DNA of 64,000 bases, taken from NCBI RefSeq assembly GCF_007751715.1, contig NZ_CP036292.1, forward strand, positions 3,100,001 to 3,164,000. The letters are read 5' to 3'. The DNA is from Rosistilla oblonga. GTDB lineage: Bacteria > Planctomycetota > Planctomycetia > Pirellulales > Pirellulaceae. Made by a program: the position numbers and the translations under genes. Shown one piece after another: positions 8,631-18,563 of this stretch. The notes under the pieces are model-generated. The model did not search any database and had not been told where the DNA came from. It saw only the letters and a list, made by a program, of their open reading frames with translations. Every line of letters starts with the position of its first letter. Within the stretch, counting starts at the first letter, position 1.

Positions 8631-9422
8631 TTACCATCGGCCCAAGGGCTGTCTGTTTTGCAGATCGTAAGCTCGCTGCCATACGTCTGCGGAAATATTG
8701 GCGGCGACGGACCGTACGCTGCCGTCGCCAAGTGCAATGTTGAGCGTGTCCTGATGACCGCTGCTGAACCAATTCAAACTGCAGTCGCTTCGTTCAGCGA
8801 TTCCAACATTGGTGGCAAGCGGATGTAGCGGTTCGAGCGGCAGGTAGTTCAGATTCCAGTAGCTCTCAAAATAGGTGCCCGCCCAAGCTCCCCAGGGACC
8901 GGTCTCGGGGAAGTTGCACTGCACGACGCGTTCAGCCAGCATGATGGTGTTGGAAGAGCCTTTGCCGCTGAAAGCAGTGGAAAGGTTGTACCGACTGAGT
9001 CGGCCCGAGGCAGGATTTGGATTTGGCCCGGGATCAAAAATCGCGTCGTTGGTCGTGTAGGAAGTGATACGTTTTTGTGTCGCCGCCAAATTTGTCACAT
9101 CACTCGGACAGACAAAGGTCGGCAATTGTGAATCCATCTCGGCGTTCATCGCTTCGATCTGCGACTTCATCAACCAAAACGTGTTCGAGTAGCGATACGG
9201 ATCGGGCAGATTGAAGCGTTCGTTGCCGGGCAATCGCCGCTCCACAGATTCGAAATTGTGAACCGCCAAGGCGATCTGCTTCATATTGTTTCGACACTGT
9301 ATATGTCTTGCTGCGGCACGCGCGGCCTGGACCGCTGGTAGCAGCAGCCCGGCAAGTATCGCGATGATACCGATCACGACTAGCAGCTCGATCATGGTTA
9401 ATCCGTTACGGCGGCGAAGCAT
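8631..9422 (-). CDS. DUF1559 protein with prepilin-type N-terminus
   Basis: A 263-residue member of the planctomycete DUF1559 pseudopilin-like family, shorter than its neighbour paralogs. The leader is [20 protein letters not shown] followed by [20 protein letters not shown]. The C-terminal domain ends with [20 protein letters not shown], the H-X9-DG signature. It is expected to be inserted in the inner membrane after prepilin processing. ATG 9422 directly precedes the leader, with GGGAA about ten bases upstream. It is followed after 12 bases by the DJ-1 lipoprotein gene, an unusual operon partner. Confidence 0.93.
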   Translation of the reverse strand: MLRRRNGLTMIELLVVIGIIAILAGLLLPAVQAARAAARHIQCRNNMKQIALAVHNFESVERRLPGNERFNLPDPYRYSNTFWLMKSQIEAMNAEMDSQLPTFVCPSDVTNLAATQKRITSYTTNDAIFDPGPNPNPASGRLSRYNLSTAFSGKGSSNTIMLAERVVQCNFPETGPWGAWAGTYFESYWNLNYLPLEPLHPLATNVGIAERSDCSLNWFSSGHQDTLNIALGDGSVRSVAANISADVWQRAYDLQNRQPLGRW

Positions 9423-9590
9423 CGATTACGATTCCCTATCAACATTTGCTCATTCGAAATCAAAGACACGAGTCCCATACCCAGGATGTCAGCCAAACGC
9501 ACTGTGACGCGGTTTCGCAAAGGCTTGATTGTCCAGGGCAGGGGCTCGATCGTCCCTGCAGAGACGATCCAATGCAGGCGGTTCAAGAAA

Positions 9591-10478
9591 TCACTTCGAC
9601 GATTCATTGCCTGATGCGCGTCGGCGCCGGCGCATCAGGGCCGCACTTCCAATTCCCGCCGCTAGCATTAAGGCTGACGATGGTTCGGGAACAGCCGCCG
9701 TCTGATGGAGTGTCGCCGTGAAGTTGATGTCGCCAAAATCGGCACCAAGAGAAGTTTGATCAAACGCAGCAAGTGCTTCTCCCACGAGCAGATCGCCACT
9801 GATCGAAAGCGTTTCGCCAGCGATGTCGATATTGGGGTTTCCGATCTCTGCGAAGGCCGCATCGACAAAATCAATGTTGCTTGTCAGCACCAGTCTCGAC
9901 CCTGTGTATCGGAGTGCGAAGTCGCCATATGTCAACGAACCAACGAATGGTCCTGTCCATCGCTGCAGGCTGGTCAACGCGATTTGCTCGCCTAATGTTG
10001 AACCACCCACGAACAATCCGTTGTCGTTGGATAGCGACCACGACCCCAGCACGTCAGAGACGTCTTCGATGGTTAAAGTCGTCGATTGACGAGCGCGACC
10101 ATCGCCAGACAGCGGTATGTCGCCATGCGGTCGAATCGGATCAATGAGAGTGACGCTGCCGCCGTTGTCGATGAAGCCGGCGTTACCGGGGGCAGGATCG
10201 CTGAGCGCTTGGCTTCGTGAGGCAAGGTCGTCGAAGTAGGCGTCGAACACCGAAATTGGCAAAGACACGCCTTCGTTGAGCGTAATCTCCGCGGTCCCCG
10301 CAGAGACGATCACGTCGGCGTGAACCTGTGGTGCCACAACAAACAGCGACGCAAAGACGAAGGCACGAACAAAACAGCGAACTCGTTGACGCGAACATCT
10401 CAATGCGAGGCTCTTTGATTCAAGCGAGCATTTTGGGATCGAATTTTGAGGGTGTGGGGAGTGGATCTTGTATCTCAT
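9591..10478 (-). CDS. PEP-CTERM sorting-domain protein
   Basis: A protein of about 295 residues ending in a PEP-CTERM anchor: VPEPSSALMLAAGIGSAALM, then RRRRR. That is a Pro-Glu-Pro motif, a membrane helix and a basic cluster. Such proteins are exported and processed by an exosortase. The N-terminal region has an unusually long basic leader before a hydrophobic stretch (FVRAFVFASLFVVAPQVHADV), which looks like the signal peptide with cleavage after HA. The middle is beta-rich with no catalytic motif. I start at ATG 10478, since a TTG five codons earlier is less likely. The leader length suggests the true start might be further inside. Confidence 0.85.
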   Translation of the reverse strand: MRYKIHSPHPQNSIPKCSLESKSLALRCSRQRVRCFVRAFVFASLFVVAPQVHADVIVSAGTAEITLNEGVSLPISVFDAYFDDLASRSQALSDPAPGNAGFIDNGGSVTLIDPIRPHGDIPLSGDGRARQSTTLTIEDVSDVLGSWSLSNDNGLFVGGSTLGEQIALTSLQRWTGPFVGSLTYGDFALRYTGSRLVLTSNIDFVDAAFAEIGNPNIDIAGETLSISGDLLVGEALAAFDQTSLGADFGDINFTATLHQTAAVPEPSSALMLAAGIGSAALMRRRRRASGNESSK

Positions 10479-10778
10479 CGTGGAAAAACTCAATGGAGTG
10501 AATTATTTGATATGTGTAGTGGAGAGGGCGCGCACGCTCAGCGACTCCTGCAGAAATCGCGTTCTGAGGATTGATCAACGACCACGCAGCGACATCGCTT
10601 CGACGGCAAAGAGGCAACACCACGTTGGTGTGAGGAACGAGCTATCGCTACTCTTCACGTGTGGAAGCGGTATCGAGTTATGCAAGCGAGCGTGGACCTA
10701 TAGCGTCGTCGCTTTGCGGCGACGTGCAGACGATCAAAAACTTGCTATAGAGACAGCTAGAACTGCCACGAGAGAACG
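10479..10778. other. Intergenic region
   Basis: About 300 bases upstream of the PEP-CTERM gene and downstream of the first cysteine-rich gene. One short GC-rich hairpin (CGTCGTCGCTTTGCGGCGACG, around 10702) is visible. Nothing else was recognised. Confidence 0.4.
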
Positions 10779-11381
10779 CTACGGAACGGGTGGATCCGGG
10801 AGAAGCGGACGAGAGATCCCTAGGCGGTCAACGATTGTGATCCATCCCAGACAAGGAGGTGTGTTCCCGCACAGCGTGTCGTTATCATCAACGTAAACTG
10901 CTGCGAGAAGTGACCAGATGTGTTTGATTCCGTGACACTTCGCAGCTTTCCACATCAAGATTGCCGTGACGCGATCGGTTGTACCGACAGATGCTTCGCC
11001 GGTTGCGTCTTCCGTCGCTGCGCTATTGCAAAGGCCGGCCGATTTACTTGCGCAACAACAGGCACGGCAGTTTGAAGCGGTAACCGTTTCGCTCGACTTA
11101 GCAACGCGAGCGATAAGAAATTCCGGGGGTGTCACTCCGTTTCGTTCAGCCCAACGAAGCTTCTGTTGATCGGAATAGCAACAACACTGGTCCCAGCAAT
11201 ACTCCGCCGACGGGCAGCCACAGGAACAGTGTTCACAGGGGAAGCGTTCGGCGCGTTGCGGACCGGCGGGCGGGACGACGATAACTCCCGTGAGCGCAAA
11301 GCTCACGATCAGCAGCAAGAGCCATAGCAGGCGTTGCCTAGGTTTGCCGTCGCGGATAGAGATACGAGTCAGTAATAACAA
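10779..11381 (-). CDS. Cysteine-rich membrane-anchored protein, paralog A
   Basis: About 200 residues. One N-terminal membrane helix (LLWLLLLIVSFALTGVIVV) is followed by a dense cysteine block: FPCEHCSCGCPSAEYCWDQC, then CCYSDQQKLRWAERNGVTPP. A second cysteine-containing region (CRACCCASKSAGLC) and a conserved ILMWKAAKCHG segment follow, and the protein ends in PDPPVP. Its close homolog lies 271 bases away on the opposite strand. The frame opens with TTG at 11381 and no ATG fits, so the start is uncertain. The cysteine spacing suggests metal binding or disulfide bonding outside the cytoplasm, but this is inference. I do not recognise a named family. Confidence 0.7.
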   Translation of the reverse strand: MLLLTRISIRDGKPRQRLLWLLLLIVSFALTGVIVVPPAGPQRAERFPCEHCSCGCPSAEYCWDQCCCYSDQQKLRWAERNGVTPPEFLIARVAKSSETVTASNCRACCCASKSAGLCNSAATEDATGEASVGTTDRVTAILMWKAAKCHGIKHIWSLLAAVYVDDNDTLCGNTPPCLGWITIVDRLGISRPLLPDPPVP

Positions 11382-11652
11382 AGCGGATTGTCGCTAGTCA
11401 TGTCAGCGGCTCGCTCCTCACGTGATCGATTATTGTCTCAAAGAGTTTTTAGATCAATGATGGCTCGCGCAATGAGACCATTTGCCACACGAGATGCAGG
11501 TATCCAGTGATCTCTCGTCGAACAACGACGATTCGATTCGAATGCGTTATCGGTGTGGCAAACCAACACAGCCCGCTGCTCGCCGTTGATCAGTACAATG
11601 GCTGAGTGTAGGATCGACCAAGTGAGGAACGAGCGGCGTTGTCCCCCAGGGA

Positions 11653-12273
11653 TTGTCCGTTTTGTTATATTTGATCCATCTTGCCATCCGCGACGGTAAA
11701 CACCGGCAGACACTTCTATGGTTTCTGACCATGGTTGTTATTTTTGCGTTAACCGGCTTCATTGCGGTTCCTCAGCGGTCCTCGCGGAATAACGCGATTG
11801 CGGAACGCTATCCGTGCGAAAGCTGCGTCTGCGGATGTCCAACGGCGGAATATTGCTGGAACGAGTGCTGCTGTTACTCGGACCAAGAGAAGCTTCGCTG
11901 GGCGAAACGAAACGGCGTTAGACCTCCCGACTCTCTTGTCGCTCGTATTTCGAGCTCTGCCAACGACGTCGCAAATACTACGCAGCCGTCTTGTTGTTCG
12001 AAGACACATGCCGCTGTCGGGTGCGGCACGACGGGAACCGCGGGTTCCTCGAATAGTGAATCCGTGAGTTCACCAAGGGCACCAGTTGCCATCTTGATGT
12101 GGAAGGCAGCGGAGTGCCGTGGCAATCAGAACCTGTGGACGCTGCTCGCTTCGCTCTACGTTTCTCCAAGCGATGCTGTCAGTAGTTTCGAGCCCCCGCT
12201 TGTCGGCTGGGTTGCTTGCGTCGACGAACATGCTGTTTCGCAACGAAGCGCGCCGGAGCCTCCGGTTCCCTAG
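11653..12273 (+). CDS. Cysteine-rich membrane-anchored protein, paralog B
   Basis: About 206 residues, the inverted partner of the gene at 10779-11381. It has the same order: IRDGKHRQTLLWF, a membrane helix ending FALTGFIAVP, the block YPCESCVCGCPTAEYCWNEC, then CCYSDQEKLRWAKRNGVRPP, then ILMWKAAECRG and a PEPPVP tail. The middle (SSANDVANTTQPSCCSKTHA) differs more than the ends. TTG codons at 11653 or 11662 are the only starts ahead of the conserved IRDGK. The second aligns with the start of paralog A. The DNA upstream of the two genes is also similar in inverted orientation, so the duplication covered the leader region. Function is unknown. Confidence 0.7.
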   Translation: MSVLLYLIHLAIRDGKHRQTLLWFLTMVVIFALTGFIAVPQRSSRNNAIAERYPCESCVCGCPTAEYCWNECCCYSDQEKLRWAKRNGVRPPDSLVARISSSANDVANTTQPSCCSKTHAAVGCGTTGTAGSSNSESVSSPRAPVAILMWKAAECRGNQNLWTLLASLYVSPSDAVSSFEPPLVGWVACVDEHAVSQRSAPEPPVP

Positions 12274-12584
12274 CCCATTAGCTGCTGGCGATTTTCTGTC
12301 AGCCGTCTTAGCCACCACTAGACAGGCCCTTTGCTTGCCGCTGTCCTGCGGACAAGCACTTGGTTCCCTGGTGCCACGTGCGCCCAGCATCACGCTCCGA
12401 TCGCCAAAGAGCAGCGTGATCGCCCGTTCATTGCTGCAAGGAGGCTTCGTTCTCTCAGCCGGGAAAACGCGTCGGGCAAACACGACAAGAGTCCTCCGCG
12501 AAATCAGTTTTCCGGCGGAGCCGCTGGAGCTGTGCGCTCACTAATCCAACTCACCAAATACAAACTATAGAAATCAAGATCACC
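12274..12584. other. Intergenic region
   Basis: About 310 bases between the second cysteine-rich gene and a DUF1559 gene. Open frames here run through without start signals or motifs. I see no repeat or terminator that I can support. Confidence 0.4.
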
Positions 12585-13502
12585 ATGAATCTATCGCATT
12601 CAAAAAAGCAAGTTCGTCCAGCGTTCACTTTAGTTGAACTGCTTGTCGTTATCGCAATCATCGGGATCCTCGTCGGCTTGCTGCTGCCAGCCGTCCAAGC
12701 GGCCCGCGAAGCGGCAAGGCAAACGCAATGCAAAAACAATCTCAAACAGATCGGTCTCGCGTTACACATGTACCACGATTCGCTGGGGGCATTGCCGCCT
12801 GGGTGGATCGCTCAGCATCCGACGACGCAGAAGCCTTATTGGCTGGGGCAGCCCGGTTGGGGATGGGCCGCTCGCACTCTGCCCTATATCGAACAGGCGA
12901 ACGTGGGGGACAATTTGATCGATTACGATCGGTTGCTACTCGATCCATTTCATGACGTCGTTCGCACCACGACGATACCAACCTACATCTGCCCATCGGA
13001 CACCGGCGACACGATCTTTTCATTGGAGCCAGGGCCGATGCCCATGCCGAACTACACAACCGGTTTCACGGCAACAAACGTATCGAAGACAAACTATGTA
13101 GGTGTTTTTGGGACGATCCGGATGACCAGCGCCGGCTGCCCGATGGGCGAATGCATTGGCAATGGGAGTTTCGTCTTGCAGCGATCGATGCGGTTTCGCG
13201 ACTTTACCGATGGACTTTCCAACACCTTTGTCGTGGGCGAACGCAATTCGCAGTTCTCACCATCGACTTGGTTAGGTGTGTTCGCCGGTGCCGCCCACGC
13301 TCCCGGCCGGATTGTCGCTGTGGCGGAGACGCCACCGAATTCTGAAATCACGCCGGGCTTTACGTTCAGCAGCTACCATCCGGCGGGCACTCACTTTCTG
13401 TCTGCCGATGGTTCGGTGAAGCTGATTGCGGAGACTATTCGCATGGAAACCTATCAAGCACTATGCACCCGCGGTGGCGGCGAAATCATCGGTGAATACT
13501 GA
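12585..13502 (+). CDS. DUF1559 protein with prepilin-type N-terminus
   Basis: A 305-residue DUF1559 family protein. The leader [20 protein letters not shown] begins about residue 13 and is followed by [20 protein letters not shown] and LKQIGLALHMYHD, the most typical form of this family's N-terminus. A W-rich GWGWAARTLPYIEQ segment and the C-terminal SYHPAGTHFLSADGSVKLIA (H-X9-DG) complete the match. It should be a processed, inner-membrane-anchored pseudopilin-like protein with an exported domain. The start at ATG 12585 puts a short basic stretch before the leader. Confidence 0.95.
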   Translation: MNLSHSKKQVRPAFTLVELLVVIAIIGILVGLLLPAVQAAREAARQTQCKNNLKQIGLALHMYHDSLGALPPGWIAQHPTTQKPYWLGQPGWGWAARTLPYIEQANVGDNLIDYDRLLLDPFHDVVRTTTIPTYICPSDTGDTIFSLEPGPMPMPNYTTGFTATNVSKTNYVGVFGTIRMTSAGCPMGECIGNGSFVLQRSMRFRDFTDGLSNTFVVGERNSQFSPSTWLGVFAGAAHAPGRIVAVAETPPNSEITPGFTFSSYHPAGTHFLSADGSVKLIAETIRMETYQALCTRGGGEIIGEY

Positions 13503-13718
13503 GCTCCTTTACGCCGTTGCGAAAGTCAAGCTACAGAGATTGCGTGCGATTCGGTTCTCAATTCGCCGAATCGATGCGTATCGCCCATCCGGGAAGTCGA
13601 CACGCGTGAGTACCATTGGTTCCCGCGTGTCCCAGATGACAACGCTTCCAGTCGGTTGAACGGGCATGCGGTAGCGACGGGCGTTGACACGTGGTGGAGA
13701 TGCCGGCTGCTACTGATT

Positions 13719-14969
13719 TCATCTCAGTGCAGCCAGGGTTTGCAATTCCTTTTCGGAGAGTGCTCGGTCGAAGACGGCGACGCCGCCGATCCAGCCGGTG
13801 AATCCGACGCTGCGGGAACTGTGGATGACGCGACCGATGGTAAAGGGACCGCCGCTTTGGTCATCCTTGGGCGTATAGATCCCGTGCGGATACCACCACG
13901 GATTCAGACGCAGTGCAACGAGGTCGCGGGCGACTTCTTTGCCGTCTTCCAGAGTGACTTCGATCTTTGTGAAACGGTGCTCGCGCAGCTCCACCCGTTG
14001 GCCATCGGACTCGCGAATGACCTTCACACTCAACGGCTCCCCTTCGGGCGGATTGTAATATTGGTCTTTGGGAAAGCTCGGATCTTCGCCAGCTTGTTTG
14101 CCCGGCAGCTTGGCGAAGTGCCCCTGCATGTACGCCTTGTACGCATAAGAGATCAGCCCGTCCTTTTTCGGGTTCTCCAGCCAGCGATCCCCCGAGACGC
14201 CGTTGAGCCAGCCGGTCAGTTCGTCCTTCTCGTCGTCAAACGTCATCGCAAAACACTGCCACGATGCGTCGAGCTTCTCGGCCGGTGAGTCCGCTGGGAC
14301 GGCGGGGGATTGGCCGGCGGAGTTGCATTTGTGCAGGGCGTACTTGTTTCGGAACGAACTTGCACCGTTCTCGGAGACGTGGCCGCAAGCGCTTCCCTGT
14401 TTGTTCAGTCCCGCAAACAAAGCGTATTGCCGCTGCCCACGTTCCACCTTGGCGATGCTGGCCGTCGATTTCTGTTTCAGGTCGGTTCCTTCGTGCCAGA
14501 TGCCAGCCAACGCGTGATTGCCACTCTCGCGAATCGCCCACACGACGACCGTGACCGACTTGCCATCCCCTTTGATATCCAACGGCGTGTCGTGCAGCCG
14601 CGATCGCGGGATGTAGAGAAAGGGGCGGAAATCGGGATCGGTTTCTTTGACGATTCGGATCGCGTTGCCGAACGGACCGCGGCCCAGTTGCGGGAAATCG
14701 GCGTAGGTTGCCTCACGCCCCGTCCCCCAGTAGTCTTTGACGTAGTTCGCGGCGTCGAGTGGATAATCGGTTGGTGAACCTGGCGGGACAACCGCGGTGA
14801 AGCGTCCCCCGCCGTCGGGCTCACGCTGAACAAAATCCCAAAACGCGACGAGGCCCGGGGTATCGACAACGACAGAGCGACTTGCGTTTGCATCTTCCGC
14901 GACGCTGGCGTCGGGACAGATCCATACCGCCAACAACGCGATGAAAAACTTCTGATCGATCCGTTTCAT
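13719..14969 (-). CDS. Secreted LamG-like (concanavalin-fold) protein
   Basis: A 416-residue exported protein. The signal peptide is MKRIDQKFFIALLAVWICPD and onward. Next comes GLVAFWDFVQREPDGGGRFT, the typical opening of LamG/laminin-G-like jellyroll domains in planctomycetes. The end, GFTGWIGGVAVFDRALSEKE, is the typical closing strand. No catalytic residues are evident, so the likely role is carbohydrate or surface binding. ATG 14969 was preferred over a TTG at 14984. The gene follows the large heme protein on the same strand, but the order is reversed (the heme gene lies upstream, with a 152-base gap), so a shared transcript is possible. Confidence 0.8.
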   Translation of the reverse strand: MKRIDQKFFIALLAVWICPDASVAEDANASRSVVVDTPGLVAFWDFVQREPDGGGRFTAVVPPGSPTDYPLDAANYVKDYWGTGREATYADFPQLGRGPFGNAIRIVKETDPDFRPFLYIPRSRLHDTPLDIKGDGKSVTVVVWAIRESGNHALAGIWHEGTDLKQKSTASIAKVERGQRQYALFAGLNKQGSACGHVSENGASSFRNKYALHKCNSAGQSPAVPADSPAEKLDASWQCFAMTFDDEKDELTGWLNGVSGDRWLENPKKDGLISYAYKAYMQGHFAKLPGKQAGEDPSFPKDQYYNPPEGEPLSVKVIRESDGQRVELREHRFTKIEVTLEDGKEVARDLVALRLNPWWYPHGIYTPKDDQSGGPFTIGRVIHSSRSVGFTGWIGGVAVFDRALSEKELQTLAALR

Positions 14970-15121
14970 ATTGGTAACAGCCAAAACTCTAAATGCCTTT
15001 CGTCTAAATGATCTTAGGGTTCACAATCGTCAACCGCTTGCGCACGCCGGTTGATATCACGATAGGAAACGTGCGTTCCCGACGGACAGCCAACATCTGT
15101 CGTGGCAATGCGTCGCGAGAC

Positions 15122-18100
15122 CTACTTGAGTGAGTTGAGGAACGCGACGAGATCTCGCACTTCCAGCGGCGAGAGCGCTTCGGTCATATCGGGCATCAGG
15201 GAGACCTTCTGGTCGATGATCTCTTCGATCTCATCCGATGCGATCTTGATCTCTTTCCCGCTACTATCGATGACGATCGTCTCGTCGTCGTTTTCGCTTT
15301 TGATACTCCCCTTCACTGCCTGCCCGGAAAGAAGTAACACGACCTGAGTGAAATACTTCGGTTCGATGTCCGCACTCGGGGCAACGACCGCCCGCAGCAG
15401 ATGGTTCAGATCGCGTTGCTTTCCAATCTTCGTCAACTCGGGACCAATGTTACTCCCGCGTTTGCCAATGCGATGGCAGCGACTGCATTGTGCTCGCAGG
15501 TTGGTTTGGAATATCTGCTTCCCACGCGCCACATCGCCCCCGTGCCCCGAGAACGCAAACTTAATTTGGTCCGCCGTGTCGCCCAGCTTCAGTGCCGCCG
15601 CGCGTTCGGTTTGCTGGCGAGATAGGCTTTCTTGAATCGAACGCATCGGCGCGGCATCTTCGGCTCGAGCTTGGACCGCTTGGTAGACGTCCAGTGACAA
15701 CTCGCTAGGCAATGTTCCGTCCAGTAGTTGTGAGGCCAGCTGCTGCAAGATCGCATCGGCATCGCGGTTTGCAATTTTCCCGAGCCCCGCAATGCAAGCT
15801 TGTTTCACGGCGATGACGTCCGTTTGCTGCAGCTTGCGTTCCAAGATCGCCAACGCGTCGGATGGGTAGCGATCGGCAAGTGTCTCGATCGCGTAGATGC
15901 TGAGTGCAGTGTCGGGAGAATCGGCGCTGGCGACCAACAGATCCTTTGCCGATTCATGATCCATCTGCACGATCGAGCTAAGGGCCTGGACCCTCAGTTC
16001 CGTCAGTGCTCTCTCGTTTTCGAGCAAGCCGATCAGGGCGGACGGAGCGATCGCGACGTTCATCATTCTCGCCGCCCGTACTGCAGCAACCACAACATTC
16101 GGTTCCCCGGTCGCGGCCAGTTGCCCCAACACGGCGGCCGCTTGAACGCGATCGAATGTGCGGGAATCGACGCTCAAGTCGCGGCGGATTCCTTCGACGC
16201 GGTCGAGCACGGGCGGCGCCAGCCACTGACTGAGCGCATTGCACGCGTCGACTCGCAACTCAACCGGGTGCTCTTTGTTCGACGCATAGTCGAGCAACCG
16301 ACTGGCGGCTGCAGCGGTGCCCAAGCGAAAGTTTGCATTGATCGCTCGGCGGACAAAGGGTTCGCCACGTTTCGCAGAGCCATCAAGAGCAGCGGCTAAG
16401 TCGGACATAGCGTTTTCGATCGACAAGTCATCGTGGATCGCACGGGCGGCGGCGGCCGAAACCCACGCCGATGGATCGGCTAAGAATTCGGAGACCATTG
16501 GGCTCCCTTGGCGACGCAAAGCGAGGACGCAGACAAGCCGCGTCATCTCGGATTGGTTGTCAGCTTGGGCGGCCAATTGGGAATCACTAGCCGAAGCTGC
16601 CAAGGCAGACACAAGCGAATGCCGCAGGTAATGCTGGTCCGTATTCAGCAGGCCGCTTTGCTTTAACAGCGGCGCGACCGCAGTTGGACTCGGCTGGCGT
16701 GCGATCGCAAGGCCCGCGTTGACGCGGACGTGCAAATCCGCATCGTCCAACAGATCGATAAGCCCCGGAATGGTCCCATCGGTATCGCCTGAGTCGCGAA
16801 TCTCACCGATCGTTTTTTCAGCTTGAGCGCGAACCGCTGCATCGGGATCGCTGAACGCATCGACCAGCGCCGGGATGACCGTCTTGTCACCGGAGCGGCC
16901 CAGTTGTCCCAAGCCCCAGACGCAATGGAGCTTTGCCAGTTGATCGACTGATTGCGAGCTCAAGTGGCTTTGCAACCTCTTGGCTTGTTGTTTTTCGACC
17001 AGCGCAAACTGGGCCCCCATCCGAACACGCATGTCCGCATGACTCAACAAGGCAACTAGTTCATCCACTTCCCGCCCATCGAAGCCCGCGGCAAGCAACT
17101 TCTGCACTTCACCGCGAACGGCGAGATCGGCACCGGGCACATCGATGCGAATGACAGAGCCTTTCTCGTCTAACGGATAACCGCCATCCCAGTCGGCACC
17201 GTAGAGGGCTCCGTCGGGACCAAACGCCAGTCCAACGATCGCGTTGCCGGAGCCGATTTCATGATCATCGATCATCCGGAAACTGTCCCCGTCGGATTCG
17301 ACACGGAATGCATACTGATGTCCACGCGGCGCGTTGGTTGCGAAGAAGTGGTTGTAATAGGCGGGGCTGAGCGCGGTGCCGGGATTAAATTTGAAACCCG
17401 CCGGACCATCGATGTAGTGACTGATCGGCGGAATGATGTAGGCCGGATGTTGGTCTTCGGCGAGCTGCCAAAGTTTCTCATCGGTCCAAGGGTTGTAATC
17501 GCTGCCGCGATACTGGTAGTGGCAACGCCACCCCGCATCCATTCCATCGACGATCGCGATGAACCGCTCGCGTTCGCCCGGTTGATCGGCATCGTTGTCG
17601 ATCCCGAAAATGTTTCCATATAGGTCGAAGGCAAACTCCTGCACGTTTCGCAGGCCGTGGGCGAAGACCTCGAAATCGCTGCCGTCGGGATTGCACCGCA
17701 TCACGCCGCCCTCGTTGGGATACGCGATGTTCAATCCTTCTTTTGTCGTGACGTTGATTCCTTTGTCACCGATCGACCAATAGACTTTGCCGTCCGGGCC
17801 CAGAGTCAGCCCATGCATGTCGTGACCGGCGTAAGCGATGTGCAGCCCAAAACCCGTCGCCATGATCTCACGTGAATCGGCAACCCCGTCGCCATCCGCG
17901 TCGTTCAACTTCCAAACGTCGGGAGCGATCGTCGCCCAGACGTCGCCATCGAGCGCCATCACTCCCGCCGCGATCCCTGTGACTTCGGTGTTAAACCCTT
18001 CGGCAAACGTCGTAATCTCATCAGCTGTGCCGTCGCGATCGGAATCGACAAGGCGGAAGATCCGTTCGCTAATCACCGTCAAGTCGCGCCAGTCGTGATG

Positions 18101-18466
18101 GCCATCCTTATTTAGATCACCAACATGTTTGCTCTGCTGCTTGTCATCGCCACCGATGGCAAGCTTGGAATGGTAGAACTGCCGCTTGTCTTCAACGCTT
18201 TTGAAGCCGACGTCATCGGGAATCCAGTCTCGATTGGCGCGGATGTCCAGATCCTGTGATTTTCGACGTCGGGTTTGTGTGACATAAACGCGTCCCTGAT
18301 CGTCGACACTGATCGCGACGGGGTCGGGAACATTGATCGCCCCACTCCAACGCTGGTACTCCAAAGCGGGACGCTGCGGCTGGTCGGCAGCATCTTGGGC
18401 GAGCAGCGACGATGCCAAAAACAGCAGGGCGCAGGTGACGATCCAAGCGGTCGATCGTTGATTCAT
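15122..18466 (-). CDS. PVC-type CxxCH heme-binding protein with beta-propeller and HEAT repeats
   Basis: A very large exported protein (about 1114 residues). Order: a signal peptide (WIVTCALLFLASSLLAQ); an N-terminal beta-propeller dehydrogenase-like domain to about residue 440 (GRVYVTQTRRR, GLTLGPDGKVYWSIGDKG, VQEFAFDLYGNIFGIDND); a long alpha-helical HEAT-repeat region to about 900; and a C-terminal c-type heme domain (GKQIFQTNLRAQCSRCHRIG, then the distal region with Met in SLMPDMTE). This architecture is typical of Planctomycetes and Verrucomicrobia and is thought to oxidise sugars or other organics in the periplasm. ATG 18466 was chosen over a TTG nine codons earlier. An IS630 element begins about 90 bases upstream of the start and may have displaced the promoter. 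Confidence 0.92.
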   Translation of the reverse strand: MNQRSTAWIVTCALLFLASSLLAQDAADQPQRPALEYQRWSGAINVPDPVAISVDDQGRVYVTQTRRRKSQDLDIRANRDWIPDDVGFKSVEDKRQFYHSKLAIGGDDKQQSKHVGDLNKDGHHDWRDLTVISERIFRLVDSDRDGTADEITTFAEGFNTEVTGIAAGVMALDGDVWATIAPDVWKLNDADGDGVADSREIMATGFGLHIAYAGHDMHGLTLGPDGKVYWSIGDKGINVTTKEGLNIAYPNEGGVMRCNPDGSDFEVFAHGLRNVQEFAFDLYGNIFGIDNDADQPGERERFIAIVDGMDAGWRCHYQYRGSDYNPWTDEKLWQLAEDQHPAYIIPPISHYIDGPAGFKFNPGTALSPAYYNHFFATNAPRGHQYAFRVESDGDSFRMIDDHEIGSGNAIVGLAFGPDGALYGADWDGGYPLDEKGSVIRIDVPGADLAVRGEVQKLLAAGFDGREVDELVALLSHADMRVRMGAQFALVEKQQAKRLQSHLSSQSVDQLAKLHCVWGLGQLGRSGDKTVIPALVDAFSDPDAAVRAQAEKTIGEIRDSGDTDGTIPGLIDLLDDADLHVRVNAGLAIARQPSPTAVAPLLKQSGLLNTDQHYLRHSLVSALAASASDSQLAAQADNQSEMTRLVCVLALRRQGSPMVSEFLADPSAWVSAAAARAIHDDLSIENAMSDLAAALDGSAKRGEPFVRRAINANFRLGTAAAASRLLDYASNKEHPVELRVDACNALSQWLAPPVLDRVEGIRRDLSVDSRTFDRVQAAAVLGQLAATGEPNVVVAAVRAARMMNVAIAPSALIGLLENERALTELRVQALSSIVQMDHESAKDLLVASADSPDTALSIYAIETLADRYPSDALAILERKLQQTDVIAVKQACIAGLGKIANRDADAILQQLASQLLDGTLPSELSLDVYQAVQARAEDAAPMRSIQESLSRQQTERAAALKLGDTADQIKFAFSGHGGDVARGKQIFQTNLRAQCSRCHRIGKRGSNIGPELTKIGKQRDLNHLLRAVVAPSADIEPKYFTQVVLLLSGQAVKGSIKSENDDETIVIDSSGKEIKIASDEIEEIIDQKVSLMPDMTEALSPLEVRDLVAFLNSLK

Positions 18467-18563
18467 GAGGTTTGTTTCAGTTCGTAGAGCCAACTTCGGC
18501 GGGCAGCCAAAGTGAGCGTGGATGAGGCCGGTGGAGCGGCAAAAAAGGATGACTAGTGCTTTG

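Noticed and set aside
13656-14288. 210-codon plus-strand frame
   Set aside because: Antisense to the LamG-like gene, whose signal peptide and domain ends are clear.
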